From positions 15,588,501 to 15,652,500 of the forward strand of contig NC_056540.1 in NCBI RefSeq assembly GCF_910596095.1: DNA of 64,000 nt, read 5' to 3'. A program made the translations under genes and the position numbers. Under the pieces are notes generated by a model, which saw nothing but the letters and a program-made list of their open reading frames with translations, searched no databases and was not told the origin of the DNA. The number at the start of each line of letters is the position of its first letter. Position 1 is the stretch's first letter. This stretch comes from Thunnus maccoyii (lineage: Eukaryota; Chordata; Actinopteri; Scombriformes; Scombridae). Shown one piece after another: positions 46,357-58,878 of this stretch.

Positions 46357-46740
46357 GTGCGGCATCACTGTGACGTCACAGACGTGCGTGTCCTCCAGCT
46401 CCGGATCGTCGTGGCTGTCCTGGCGGTCCGAGTGTTACGTGTCACGCTCTCAAGAACCGGACCCAGGAGGCGTGCGTCGCCCGTACCAGACGTCTGGATA
46501 ACCAGACAATGCAGGGGGCTCCGTGTTACCGAAGATTTCTGCCCGGACGTCAAGAGCACCAAGAATCTCAGCAAATCTCTGGTGAAAAATGTGCAGAAGC
46601 ATTTTGCCGGCAAACGCCTGCTGGAGTCTGCGACCCAAGATGAAGCTGTGAACCAGGTCATCGTCTGGTCTATGCAGGTTAACATCAGAGCCACAGTAAC
46701 ACTTGCCAGCAAGTTTATTTTGGCGGTGTTACTGGTTTAA
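46357..46740 (+). other. CpG-rich island with unrecognised open frame
   Basis: About 380 bp that is clearly richer in G, C and CpG than its surroundings. A 127-codon frame is open on the plus strand and a 115-codon frame on the minus strand. Neither gives a domain I recognise, so it could be a promoter, a 5' exon of a transposon gene, or part of an unknown gene. Confidence 0.3.
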
Positions 46741-46745
46741 AGCAG

Positions 46746-46773
46746 CTTTAGGGAGGTCAAGACCTCCCTAAAG
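46746..46773. repeat. Perfect 13-bp-stem palindrome
   Basis: CTTTAGGGAGGTC, two bases AA, then GACCTCCCTAAAG. It is a perfect inverted repeat just downstream of the CpG-rich block, with AGAGGTCC following. It could form a hairpin or be the end of an old DNA element. Confidence 0.8.
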
Positions 46774-48583
46774 AGGTCCAGAGCTTATACAATTATTAAT
46801 AACTTCATAAATAAAATCAGAAAATTAAAAAACTCGACAATTTTACTTAAAGATTTCTGAAACATTTCTTCTTCAATTATTTACACCTGATTTGTTCCTC
46901 TTTGAAGGAGAATGACGCTAGCCCTTAGGGTCAGTTAGCTCAAGCTAGCTATTGTTTAAAAATACTGTAAAACTGCATAAAACGGTTAAAGTTAACCAAG
47001 CTATTTTACACAACCGTCATCATTAGCCAGCGGCAGCTAGCGCTAGGCTGGCGCGAGCTACCTGTCAAACTAGGAAAGTTGGCCAGCTGTGCTGCCCTTC
47101 AAAGGCAAAATGCAGTACTATGAAATAATTTAAACAATAAAAATGGCTTCCAAGTTTGTTTGCTTTCCCAACAAATGAATAGTTGGCACATCTATGACAG
47201 AATATGATATACTGGCATTCTGTGAATTTCACAAATTTGTGAATTTATGAATTCCTCTGCTCATCACAGAACTAACTATAACTTAAGATCAGGCCAGTGG
47301 CTGAAAAACAACATCTGGCCACCATGCCAGGTTGGCCAACTCATGCCGGAGACTGCCATCCATAGAGCAGAGTGCATCCAAGCAATGGGACCAAGCCAAT
47401 CCAAGACATGTTTGTGGAGTTGCCACATTTAGTAGACACTCCAGGCATGGTGAGCTTACATCTCATAGAATAAGTTTTACTCATTCGGTTTATTTTTTGT
47501 CTCTTACACCTTATTTTGCATGTTTGTCTTTTCCTGTACTTAGATTTCTCAGGATTTCTTAGTATTATATCCGGAGTCTTCTGGGAGGTCAACTGAAAAC
47601 TGGAAGGAGAGGACTGCTGACCTTTTCTTCAACATAGATTTCCTCACAGCAAGTATTCACATTTTAAAAATGGGTTGTTTATTTTTTATATCCCTGGAGC
47701 TGGTTGTAACATTTCGGCCTCAACCTTGTCAATCATAACTTTTAGGAGAGCAACAGTAAGACCTTTGCACTTTACAATTGACTTTTTGCGAGTTAGAACA
47801 TTGTAGAGCTGTCTGATGCCAACTTTATCGGGCCTATTGTAGTTTGAATGGATCTCTATCGATCCACTGGCAAAGTTAGTTTCAAATATGTTCACTGTTG
47901 CATTTGAAAGACATTTGACAGATATTTTAATTTTACAGATAAACAAGGTGACACAGCGTTATAGCTGCTGCCGGTGCTGCTCCCAGCTGTGCTTCACAAA
48001 GTCAGAAGGAGAGTTTTCCTCCCCAGGAGCCTGGATATTCACACGGCCTTCATTGATATCCAGCCTTTGAGTTAAGACAATCATTTAATATCCTGCTTCA
48101 CAGTAGTATTCACTGTTTTGGTAAGTGTAGCATATACATATTGCACTTATTGGATCATGCAGTAACCAAACTCATAAAAAATTGTTTATGCAAACCTCAG
48201 TGTTGAGGTTCACTTATAACAAGGTCCTGTATTGGATTAATGAAGTTTACCTGCATTCTTCAGAGAAAAAATATCTGCTCTTAGAGTTAAACCTGTTGTG
48301 ACAACTTTTAAGGATCTTGTTCTTTTTTTTTCAGATTGGAACTAACATGGTGGACTACCTGGCCTGAGTGACAACACAGTACCTATGTGTTCTCAAGGTG
48401 GGGAAGGGGTATGGGTGTTCCCAAGCATTTGTGACAATAAATGGGACAGCATTGGAGCACCTGTCTCTTTTTTTCAGACCATCATCTTTGACATCCCAGG
48501 AAACTCATCAAATGCAGTTAAGTTAATGAGAGCTTAATTTCCTGTGATTTAAGGATGAAATTTTGCTGACTAAGACGAGGTAG

Positions 48584-49009
48584 GTGCAGTATCTTTCCTC
48601 TCAAAAGGGTTGGGGAGGGCATACAAGTGATAAGCATATTACTGAAAATAGTGGGCTTTTCAACAAATTGCTTCCTGGAGACTTAATTTTAGCTGATCGT
48701 GGGTTTGATATAAGGGACAGTGTTGGGCTTGCGTGTGCAGAGGTTAAAATCCCTGCCTTTGCTAAAGGCCATTGTCAATTGGATGCATGGGATGTTGAGC
48801 TTACACAAGAGATTGCACACCTGAGAATTCATGTGGAGAGGGTCATAGGGACTATAAGAACTAACACAATACTCCTTGACACTGTTCCAATCAGTATGGT
48901 ACTTCCATGTAAGGGTGAGGATGTGACAAGATCGTCACAGTGTGCTGTGCTTTTACCAACATGTGCTCCAGTGTGGTTATGCTGCCACTATAGTGGCTGC
49001 AACCCGTAG
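48584..49009 (+). pseudogene. DDE transposase C-terminal part (DDE_Tnp_4 type)
   Basis: A 141-codon frame shows [29 protein letters not shown] with the second catalytic aspartate, [11 protein letters not shown] and [13 protein letters not shown] with the catalytic glutamate. These are the middle and end of the DDE endonuclease of ISL2EU-type elements. The first catalytic aspartate and the N-terminus are not readable upstream in one frame (48,300-48,580 has only scattered matches), and the C-terminus drifts after VPISM. Non-functional remnant. Confidence 0.8.
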
Positions 49010-49614
49010 TTGTGTTGTTGAGGAGTGGAGATTTACTATTAAGGTTTATTACCATGAATGCATACCCTATGTGTCATGTCTGGTAATATTGTCTTTCTGT
49101 ATAGCGTATATTGTGTTATCTTTTTTGAAGTGTTCCTTTTGTACATATGATGTTACATTTTCCCTGTCAAAATAATAGAGTCATAGTTTCATTAATAGAC
49201 AGAGGTGCCTCTGATAGGTAGGTAGTATGTATGATGACTATTTAGCCTGACTCTTTCGTAGGAGTACAAACTATTTGGGGTACATGAGTTGTATATTTTT
49301 CTTTATGTACCTTTTGTATATATGTAGCCCATTTATAAAAATCTATGTACAGTATTTATAAAAATCTTTGTAAATTATAAAAACATGAGCATGTTCAACT
49401 CTGCAAGGTTTATTACCATCCAACAATATTATATTTAATGAGAGTTTACAGTTTATGTTACAATAAAATGAATGTCTAGCTTTTAAACAGTTTCATTTTA
49501 TTGCCCTTTTCTCTACTTCATGTTGCAGTCACAAGACATACATTGTTTCATAACTGCAATAACTACTATTTACATTTAAAAACAACTGTGAATCAATGTC
49601 CACTATGTATTGAT

Positions 49615-52191
49615 CTATTTGGAGCGAGATGGACAAATCCATTGCTCATCTTCAGCAGGGGGGTGACTAAGTCCTACACAGCCTAGGTGGAACCACCAGA
49701 TTTTACAGCTCTGGTCGTCACAGGCCACCATGTCATCCAGCTCCTCAGGCCCTCGACAGAAGCACCACAATTCCTCTTCTTCCTCTCCCTTCCTTCCTTC
49801 TCTTGCTTTTCTTTTGCCTTTTTCTTCATCATTCTCTTTCCCACCTAGGACTGTGTGAGCTAGTTGGCCTGTATGTTGTTGCTGTGACACAGCCTGTGCA
49901 GTGGACTCGGGCCCTGTTGAGGTTGAGGCAGAGGGGGCTTGAGTAAAATGGTGTGCCACAAGCTAAGGGAGGGAAACCTTCTGGAAAACTCCTGAGCCTT
50001 CTCCAAAAGCGATGTCCAGAACTCCAGTTCTGGCAGGATACGCACCACAGCACAGTCCATCTTTGTCCACACAACAAAGTCGCAGAACTGTGTCGCCGTC
50101 ACAAAGATCTGTGTTTGAACCTGGCTGTAGTAGTTTCTTTTTAGTTCTAGGTTGCCATCAACTGTGTGGAGACAGAAGGACTTGTCAACTGTGTGACAGG
50201 AATGATGGAGTTCAGTCTTTGTATTTGCTGGGACATTTTATTTCTAAACAGCCGCTGCCACAGCAATGACATGAGATGAGGCCATCCAGTGAAACCCCAA
50301 CCTGTGGGAACAGTGAATTGATAACAAAACCACACTGTGCCACTTTCAGGTTGACATGATGTTGCGCTTGTCTGGCTATGTACACTTTCCTGGCGTCCTC
50401 CTCATGCACGAGTCCCCATCTGGTATCTGGAGTCACCACCTGTTTGCTTGGGTAACACGCCTTTTTGACAGTGGACAGAGCTGGCTTGTCGATGTTAGTG
50501 GCCCATACAGCATGGGTGTTTGAAGCTGTTACTCTGCCTGCCCGTGATGCAAACCAGGTTGGTGACTTGTGCTGCTTTCTTGTGTGCACCTCTATAGTGA
50601 GGGCCTGTTCCTCTGTAACATCAGCAGTATGTTCCAACCCCAAACAGTGCTGCTGGAGCAAAGACAGGTCACAGCCATCCAGGTTGGGATCACGAAGGCA
50701 CAGGTGGAGGGACTTGGGAATAACAGATGGCCTCACAGCGTCTACATAATGCCTCCAGTAGTCCTTCATCCCTGTCAGACAAACGCCTTTTGTGTGTTGA
50801 TGAATGTCTTGTGGCAGTTGTGCCATGTCACCCATGGAGGCCAGAGGAGTGTGGTTGGTTGTAGCCCGCACTCTCTTCTGTAATGGCATTGCATCACCAC
50901 TTCTGATGTGCTCCGTCTAAGGCCTTCTGCTTAGTGACAGCAGTGGTGTAATCGATATTATACCCCACTTTGGCATTAACCTGTAGAGCAACAGAGAAAA
51001 GGCGTTTTAATGGTTTTGTTGTTTGTTATATTTTAGTTGCACATTTTCATCTCATTTATTGGTTTATTTTAAACAGGGACATTGTATAATAAATGTATTG
51101 CACCAGATAAAGCACAATGCTAATTTCCATCTATTGTCCCTGAGTGTATACATGCACATATAACAATATAAAAATTATAGTTCCACATGATACTAATAAA
51201 TACACCTGCAGGACAGACCAATGTGTATACATTCAGAGAGGCATTATCAGACCATAATGATGTGACTGTCTTTCAACCATTTTTTTAAACATTAGTTTTA
51301 AACTGATTAAATGTAAAACACTCTCTAATATTTATATAGATATCATTCCACTGTTTTTGTTGCTGCAATTTAGTTTAAGCAAATTTTGTTGAGCAATGTT
51401 TTATATAACAGTCTCCCCTAGTTGATTATCTTGCTTGTCTTATTTCACCATAAGTTGTTAGAATAAATTGTTTAAGGGGTGGGGGAGCTAAACAATGCAG
51501 TATCTTTTAAAATTAACAAACAATGGTCATCTCTTGGTCTTCTCATGAACGCAAATAATCTTGCTTTTAATTTGACAAGCTTACATTATTAATTTCTAGT
51601 CGACATTGTGAGTGTATGTGATGTGCTATTGTGTGTAGCTTTGTAATTTGTATAATGTGTCCTGTGTGTTTTTGCTTTGTACTGTTTGTTATTATGTTGT
51701 TATATGTTTTAATTGTAGGGGACTGCAGATGAAAATTAGCTATAAGCTAAATGTGGTGCAGTACATCAAATGGTTACATTTATGTTTAACACTGTACATG
51801 GTCCCGACAAGTACATAATTAAATACACAAAAACATTTCAAAGCTTAAAGCTCAAGTTTGATAAAAGTGAATGGTCACTTTATGGACGAAGTATAAACCC
51901 TAAAGGCTTGAATACACTTGTAGAAAATTCAATAATAAACATAATAAACTCGCAACTAAAAACCACAAACCTTATCTATGTTACTGGGCATAATCCAATA
52001 TGAAGGAACATGTGTGACAGTTTTTGTGCCCTGTATCCGCACAGTCGCTTCTGCCTTAAATAACAGCAGACCAGCATGAGTACAAGACTCGGCCAACCCT
52101 GCCATACATGTGCAGTGAGCAGTCTCGATGTGCCCATCTATACATGCAATGACCCATGGCTTCAGAGGACGAGTCGCTGTGAGTGCAGGAC
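49615..52191 (-). pseudogene. SWIM - YqaJ nuclease - PHD protein of the transposon
   Basis: Read on the minus strand. Exon 51,971-52,191 encodes a SWIM zinc finger (HCTCMAGLAESCTHAGLLLF, pattern CxC...CxH). It splices (gtttgtgg) to an exon starting at 50,980 (VNAKVGYNIDYTTAVTK). The YqaJ/lambda-exonuclease-like domain follows at 50,150-50,890: WFASRAGRVTAS, GLVHEEDARKVY, VSLDGL and LEIKCP, so the D...ExK nuclease residues are present. A stop follows at KYKD (about 50,200), then the fold continues in another frame (VTATQFCDFVVWTKMD, 49,860-50,110). A third frame gives an acidic linker and a PHD finger (WCFCRGPEELDDMVACDD, WWFHLGCVGL, WICPS) that lacks its last cysteine. Two frame breaks indicate decay. 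Presumed role: DNA processing in transposition, with PHD and SWIM for chromatin or DNA contact; this is inference. Confidence 0.75.
50981..51970 (-). other. Intron of the SWIM-YqaJ gene
   Basis: About 1 kb of AT-rich sequence bounded by a donor AG/gtttgtgg at 51,970 and an acceptor tctacag at 50,981 (minus strand). No domain or named repeat inside. Confidence 0.5.
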
Positions 52192-52201
52192 CTAAAGACA
52201 A

Positions 52202-53329
52202 ACAAGAGTAAATGTGTGACTACAGCTTTAATATTTTCTCACTTTTAGCTGGATGGGGAGATATATTAGGTAAGTAGTTAAAATTAGACATTTTACTAGC
52301 TATGTAGGCTATAGCATGTTTAGTGTTACACAACGGGAGGCTACATAAAATGATAGTTACTCGGATCTTAGCATAAACTTAACTGTAACGTTATCTAACT
52401 TACAGAGGTAAGACTGCCATCTGTTGGCTGTTTACTGTAGGTGTCAAAAAGAACTGAACTCACACAAAGCACTACACACTGAATAAAGTTCAGGTAGGTA
52501 GGCGTTTATGACGTTATGTGTTTCATTTTGCTATATACATATAGATTAATTATGCATGATTAGCTGACTTTTTTTTTTAGCATTCGGTTAGCATAATATT
52601 AGCTATCTTACCTTTGTCCGGATGATAGTGAAGTTGGCATTCGGCTTGTAGATCTGGAGCTTATTTAGTTTCTTTATTTAGTTAATTAAGTAAAAGTACA
52701 CACATCAGCAATTAAAATATTGTTTAAATATCAAAAGCGTCCCCTCTATGTATTATATTATTGGATTACTGTTACTGATGCTTCACCATATATGTGACAT
52801 TTACACTGTAACAGATTAGGTGGAACTCATTTTTATGCTGTAGATATTTTATTTTTAATAATGCATCATACTGGTCACATGTTTTATATGTAAAATCTTA
52901 ATCTGCAAGGTAACTTGTTACTGTAGCTGTTAAATAAATGAAGTGGAATTAAAAGTGCAATATTTTCCTCTGATATGTAGTGGAGTAAAGTTATAAAGTA
53001 GTTTAAATATATCACTTGACCAAATGTACAGTTACGGAATGGAAATAAATGTAAAGTACTTTTTAAAATCCTGGGTTAAGAAATATCAGCGGAACATTTA
53101 ACGTGCTGGTGTTTGTTTCTGTAGGTGCCGTTTCTAACGTCGGACTGAGTGAACCGGATGTTGTGTGAATGTCAGAGACGGCGTTTCACATGTCGCGGTG
53201 ATTTCTCTCCTGAGAGCCGCAGTAATGTGGTATGTTTGTATGTTTTTGAGGACACAACATTGTAGCGGACGGTAGCGTGTTAGTTGGACTCTTGTTGTCT
53301 TACATGAGGTGAATTTATCTGAGGAGGAA
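52202..53329. other. Intergenic and mrpl18 promoter region
   Basis: AT-rich to about 53,060, with a fragment at 52,920-53,065 resembling the hAT repeat family (agtggagtaaagttataaag). From 53,110 CpG content rises, which marks the likely mrpl18 promoter. No other gene seen. Confidence 0.45.
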
Positions 53330-56112
53330 ATGTCTCTGACCGGAATGAGCCGAAGTCTGCGGCTGCTGTTCGCTCATATTCAACGATGTAACGTCAGTCC
53401 AGCTGTGGCTACAAACCAGACAGGTAATTTAAATAAAGTTATTTTCACCACATCTGTTTTCCATTCATGTATCATATATGTGAACAGCTCGGCTCACATG
53501 CTGCTGTTGTGTTTATCTGCAGCTGTTTAGCGTTAATGATAATTAGACCTTTAACTAAAATATTTAACTTCTGTCTCACTATAACTAACAAGCCTCCAGT
53601 GGTGGAAAGTAACTAAATACATTTACTCTACCTAAGTGCAGTTTCGAGGTACTTGTAGTTTACTTGAGCATTTTATGCTACTTTATACTTCCACTCCACT
53701 ACATTTCAGAGGGAAATATTGTACTTTCTGCTCCACTACATTTATTTAACAGATTTAGTTACTTTTCAGATGAAGATTTGACACAATGGATGATTAAAAT
53801 AAGCTTTTAAAATACAACACATTGTTAAAGATGAAACCAGAGGTTTCCAACCATTTTGGCATTTGACGTCTTAAAAAAGCAGTGTGTAGTCGGGGTCACA
53901 TTTCAGATGTCTATGAGTTGTTAACAGCTCCAACAAATAGTGATTTTTTTCATCTAAACTTCTCACATGGTTTAATTTCAATAAATGTTCAAATGATCCA
54001 ATATTTCACCAAAAAAGTCCAAAAACTGAAAACAGATTCGTGTATCATAACTTTGTTTTTTCTTTTTTCCTCTCCCACTAATCATCTCACGACCCCTCAG
54101 ATTTATCTGGTGACCCTTTGGAGGGGCCCGACCCCTAGGTTGGGAACCACTGCACTAAAGTAGATAACTGTATATAAAATATTTTAAACTAGCTCCACCT
54201 CCAACAGCTACAACAGTAACATGCTGCTCTAACACTGATGCTTCAATATTAATAATCTAATGATATTATATATAACAATATATCAGTCAGAGGGACCAAA
54301 CTACTACTTTTACTGCAATACTTTAACTACATCAAGCTGATAATACTTATGTACTTTTACTTCAGTGGATTTTTCATGCAGCACTGTTACTTGTAATGGA
54401 GTATTTTTACATTGCTGTATTGGTACTTTTACTTAAGTGAAGGATCTGAATATTTCTTCCACCACTGCTGCCTCACACCTTGTTTTATGTAAACTGTTTT
54501 CTGCTCGTAGCTCGGTGTCTGAGTCAGGCAGCCTCCCAGCCGGAGCCCAGCGCAGATGAAAATGAAGCTGTGAACCCGACCTTTGTGAACAGAAACCCAC
54601 GGAACCTGGAGCAGATGGCTCTGGCTGTGAAGGACCGAGGCTGGAAGACAACCTGGCCTCACCGGGAGTTCTACCACAGGTGAGAGTGTGTAGATAAAAT
54701 GTTACACATCTTCTTCCAATAACGATGCATACCAATACATCAAATTACTTGTGATGGAAAATCGGGGGTTTAATCTTCCTGTTGGTGTTTATCACATATG
54801 TTGTTATAGTCAAATTGAACCTACAAATTTCATCTGTATTTTCTAGAATATCAGAAATTGTTCTTGGGGGGAAAATCTGATTTAGTATTATTTATAAACT
54901 TTAGAGACATTTGAAGACACCACCTTGGATTGATGAACATTTTGTAGAGCTATAACAATTAGTTAATTAATTGATAAGTTGATCAATAGTAAATGAATCG
55001 GCAAATATTTTGATAATCTCTTTCTCATTTCAATCACTTTTCAAGCACAAATGACAAGACGTTTTTGGTCCCTGCCTCAAAAATGTGACGATTTGCTGTT
55101 TTTCTCATATGACAATAAATTGAATAACTTGAAAGTTTTGAATTGTCAGTCCAAACTGAAGACGTCACTGTGGGCTCTGACAAACTGTGAATGCAATTTT
55201 TTTTTAGCGTTGCATTGATTAATCGATTCACTGAGAAAATAATCTATTGCTCATCAAAATAATTGGAAATAATTTTCTGACATTTTATACACTTAACAAG
55301 TGATTCATTGAAAAAAAATCTCCCAGTTAATCAATAATTAAAATAATTGTTAATTTTAGCCCTAATATATTGACTTATATTGACGTTTGGTGGCATCATA
55401 TTTCAGCAACATGGTGATATCATGTTGTTATTTTACAAAAATTTACATTAAAATAAACTAAATGAGTTCTTAAGATTTTGGCTTTATATGTGTGCAGTTT
55501 TGTCTGATGTAATGCAGAACAGAACAGTTGTGTACAGTTGCTAGATCCTGATATATACCAATATTGGAATATTTTTATTAATATCATGATTTGATAGTTA
55601 TTTCTATATATCGTTATGATTTAATATTGGTTTCAGCTCTAGATTCCTCCTGCGTCTGCCTGTTACAGTTTACCGACGTCAAAACCTCTTCTCTTTTCAG
55701 GTTGGTGTTTTCTCGCACCCAGCATCACGTGACGGCAGAAGTGTTCTCCAGCAGCTCTCCTGTCCCGGTGCTTTCCTGTTCGACCAAGGAGTGGGCGGTG
55801 AAGAAGGAACTGGCTTCCACAAACTGCGTGGCAGCGTGTCAGGCTGTGGGCGAAGTGCTGGCACATCGATGCCAGCAGGCCGGCATCACCAGGATGGTGT
55901 ACAGGGCGATTCCCTGGACGTACCGCTCTGACGCTGTGAGTACACGAGCCACAAACTGCTGTTAGAGAAAGAAGTTGTATGTCTTTTTTTTTTTTCTGAA
56001 GTCATCACCTGTTCCATGTTTTACTTTTTCTCAGGTTCAGTCTTTCAGGGCAGCGATGAAAGATGGAGGAATCACCCTCAGCGAGCCCAGAAGAAAATAC
56101 GTCGGGACCTGA
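53330..56112 (+). CDS. mrpl18: Mitochondrial ribosomal protein L18
   Basis: Large-subunit protein uL18m of the mitochondrial ribosome, also linked to import of cytosolic 5S rRNA in mammals. Four exons give 191 codons plus stop (human 180): 53,330-53,423, 54,511-54,679, 55,701-55,935 and 56,035-56,112. The N-terminus MSLTGMSRSLRLLFAHIQRC is basic and hydrophobic, as expected for a mitochondrial import signal. The mature part matches the human protein closely: ENEAVNPTFVNRNPRNLEQM, WPHREFYHRL, RTQHHVTAEVF, STKEWAVKKELASTNCVAAC, GEVLAHRCQQAGI and a C-terminal AMKDGGITLSEPRRKYV. The first ATG of the frame was chosen; a second at 53,345 is possible. Introns 1 and 2 carry DNA-element insertions. 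No defects. Confidence 0.96.
53597..54467. mobile_element. hAT-like non-autonomous element in mrpl18 intron 1
   Basis: Starts CAGTGGTGGAAAGTAAC and ends TTCTTCCACCACTG, giving an 11-bp terminal inverted repeat CAGTGGTGGAA. Interior repeats tacttttact-type phrases, typical of a very common teleost repeat. Flanks caaGCCTC and ctGCCTC could be a worn 8-bp duplication. A second element is nested at 53,838-54,152. No transposase. Confidence 0.75.
53838..54152. mobile_element. Nested MITE, same family as the array MITEs
   Basis: Starts CAGAGGTTTCCAACC and ends GGTTGGGAACCACTG, the ends seen at 8,107, 14,661 and 20,887. It interrupts the larger CAGTGGTGGAA element, so it is the younger insertion. 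Non-coding. Confidence 0.75.
54945..55364. mobile_element. DNA element with TAGRGCTAWAA-type ends in mrpl18 intron 2
   Basis: The left end tagagctataacaattagtt and the right end, read in reverse, tagggctaaaattaacaatt form imperfect inverted repeats. The interior is AT-rich with repeated attaatcgat-like phrases. A right-end fragment of the same family lies at about 29,930-29,985. No coding capacity. Confidence 0.65.
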
Positions 56113-58340
56113 ATTTTGGTTTAATCTGTCACATCTGTTTTGTAAAATGAGTAAAAATGTCTAAATGTTAAGATGACCACCATTACACTATATGAAGTGA
56201 ATCAGACTCAAGTGGTGAGAGTAAAGCTTCTTGTTCCTGTGGTTTGTCTCCTCTTGTGGATAAAATATTTCTGAACAACAGCGTGTCTGCTCTAGTTTGT
56301 TATTCAATGAAGAAACAAAAGCAGTTGATCTGAGTATAATCATTTATTTGTCACTCATAGTGCTTGTTGTAAACAAGAGTGAGGTGCAGACAGTGGAGAG
56401 TTTAACACATCAAGGCCTACAGATAAAAAAAAAAAAAAGGGATCATTTTGATCATAGTACAGCGTGACATTGGCTCAGGCAGTGGGAACTGTGTGTTGTG
56501 GGATTATAAAGTGCATGTTTTCCTCAACTGTGACCATGCAAGTTAAATTAAATTAGCTTTAGCTTGGGTGAACTGGATAAAAAAAAAAAGTAATACCAGC
56601 ATGAAATAAGAATATTCCACATCAGCATCTAGCCATCATAATTCTGAAAACAGTATATTGAATAATTTACCTCCATCCATTGAGTGTTGATATAAATAAA
56701 TGAGAAAACCCCTGAACAATTTGCTCTCACAAGTTGGTATAAAAACACATAACATGCACCCAGTTCCTCAGCAATTATGTGTCGATACACGTAGACGGTA
56801 TTTATGCATACATGCAAAAAAAAAAAAAAAAACTTCTATACTGCAATCAGAACAAGTGAGAAACAGTACAAGATACATACAATACGCAGGCACCACCTCA
56901 TAGTAAAACATTAAAAACACCAGTCGTAGAATTCTATTTCATTCTCAGGTTGAAGGCACTCATGCGGCCCTGGTGTTAAAGTAGACTGAATAAAACGGGT
57001 TCTTGACATACTGACACGATAAAGACTTTCAATTTAAATATATTCATTGGCACATTGGAATACAATGTTTGGCAAACAGGTGTGTGCCATAAAACTGGCC
57101 CGAACTTGGTCCATAATGCACAGCTTAGATACAGTCATCTACAGTAAAATCCTCCCGTGTGTGAGCGATGCAAGTCTTGCTGAAAAAGACTTCTGATAAG
57201 AGAGGATATGAAAAAACATTTAAAACTGCCTACCTTGGATTGGCTGCGTATAGCCTCATATTTAGGGAGGAAAGTAAAAGAGAACAGTTATTGCATAGAT
57301 ATCATCTCTGGAATGGGTGAAGAGGAGAAGAGGGGACACTACATGGAGGGAGAGACCGGTACATGTGTATGTGGTAGGATATGTCCTAAAAACACTGAAT
57401 TACCTAAATATACAACAACGTTAACTGGCAATGACTTCAGATATCCTGCCTTTCACTGTAATCACAATACTGCAGCAATACAAAATCCTTTTATCGACAG
57501 TGAACCATCAGTTATAAGGAAGAGATATGCGATAAAGGACCTGCAAAACATAAATTAAAACTTCTGTAAATCATTAAAAACATTAAGCTGATCCGGAGTG
57601 TATCATTGTATAAAAACCTTGGCATGTCACCAGACGTCGCGCTCCTTCAAGTGCTTCCTCCTCTCTGTCTCCTTTATAGTTCCCTCTCCCTCTTTTAACT
57701 CCCAGCTCTTCAGTATCTTTGATCGCTTTAGGGTTTGCTTTCACCAGTGGCGGCGGTGGTGGTTGCGGCAGCGGCAGCGGCAGCGGCAGCGTCTGGCAGA
57801 CTGCGTGGTTCAGGTGAAACATCCACGCACGCTCTCTGGTGAATCAGACTCCGTCGCCCATGGCTACGCCTCCGCTGACCCGGAGACCGCCTCGGACTAC
57901 CAGGCAGCTTTGAAGAGAACGATTAGTAGAGGATTAGTTTATAGAGTCGCTAAACTTATATGAACATAAAATAAGAAAAACAGTCTTTCAACTGACCTTC
58001 AGCACTTCATAAGTGTATCAGGTAACATATAACAGCAAAGTCCAGTTATGTACTTTCGGTATCTGCAATTTCTGGTATTATATAAAAGAACTTAATTTTT
58101 TTTTAAGCCGAACAGGAAATTTAATAAAGCAAAAGAAACTTCAACCTTAAAAACTTAACAAGAGTTAAGTGAGTACTTTTATATTTTCAGTTTTTGGTCC
58201 GAGTATTTCTTTCTAGAGTAAATTGTCTTATCACATCAGCCGTTTGTCTGTAAGCTCCACCTACAAAAAGTTCACCAATGAACAGTATGAAAGAGCGACT
58301 GGAAGTTTGCTCAGTTGTTCTTCTCAGCACTTCATTTTAC
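56113..58340 (-). other. mrpl18 3' end and slingshot 3' region
   Basis: mrpl18 ends within about 200 bp after its stop. The slingshot gene comes from the other strand: TTTATT at 56,343-56,348 reads AATAAA on the minus strand and may be its polyadenylation signal, giving convergent genes. A candidate last slingshot exon follows gtag at about 57,896 (SEAVSGSAEA then stop), unconfirmed. A GGCAGC hexanucleotide repeat lies at 57,765-57,790. The 116-codon plus-strand frame at 57,208 has no recognisable domain. Confidence 0.45.
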
Positions 58341-58828
58341 CTGTCCTTTATCTTCATCATCTAGTTCACTGATGGACTGCATGAGGGAGAAGAGGTTCAT
58401 CCTGCCACTGCGATTAACACTTGAAGCGACCTTGAGATGAGAGATAAGACAACATCACAAAATGAGTGATGGAGTTGGATCTGCTACAAAAAAAAAAACA
58501 AAAAACAGTAACACAAGCATTCAGATGTGTCCTGTGTGAATCTGTGTCAGAGCACCTTGTCTGGTTCGTTTATTGTGATGACGGGACTGACGTCTGACGC
58601 TGCTGTGGGCTCAGGTTCCTGGTTGGTATCAGACTTGGAGGCAGGTTCTTCAAATACCTGGACGTGTTTGAGAAGATAAAGGATGGAGGATGTTCAGGTA
58701 AGAAAACTGAAGGATTTCAAATATATTATGAATTCAGTTAGTTACAGAATAATTGTTTCACCTCTGTGTGTTCCTCTGAACCATCTTTGTTATCTGGACT
58801 GTCAACATCCTCCTCCTCCTCCTCCTCC

Positions 58829-58878
<50 letters not shown>

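Larger units (their letters stand above)
47000..52200. mobile_element. Decayed ISL2EU-like DNA transposon
   Basis: Two protein remnants typical of the ISL2EU branch of PIF/Harbinger-related transposons lie tail to tail: a DDE transposase on the plus strand (48,584-49,009) and a YqaJ-nuclease protein on the minus strand (49,615-52,191). ISL2EU elements are known to carry exactly such a pair and to duplicate 2 bp. I could not find matching terminal repeats, so the limits are approximate. 47,000-48,560 shows no intact transposase N-terminus. Confidence 0.7.

Noticed and set aside
46357-46740. Calling a protein gene in the CpG-rich block
   Set aside because: Both strands are open because of composition; no known domain, start context or splice partner could be shown.
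47686-47946. 86-codon minus-strand frame
   Set aside because: No motif linked to the YqaJ protein or the transposase, and it is AT-rich; probably chance.
57208-57558. 116-codon plus-strand open frame
   Set aside because: No recognisable domain, no splice or promoter context, and it overlaps the likely slingshot 3' untranslated region.
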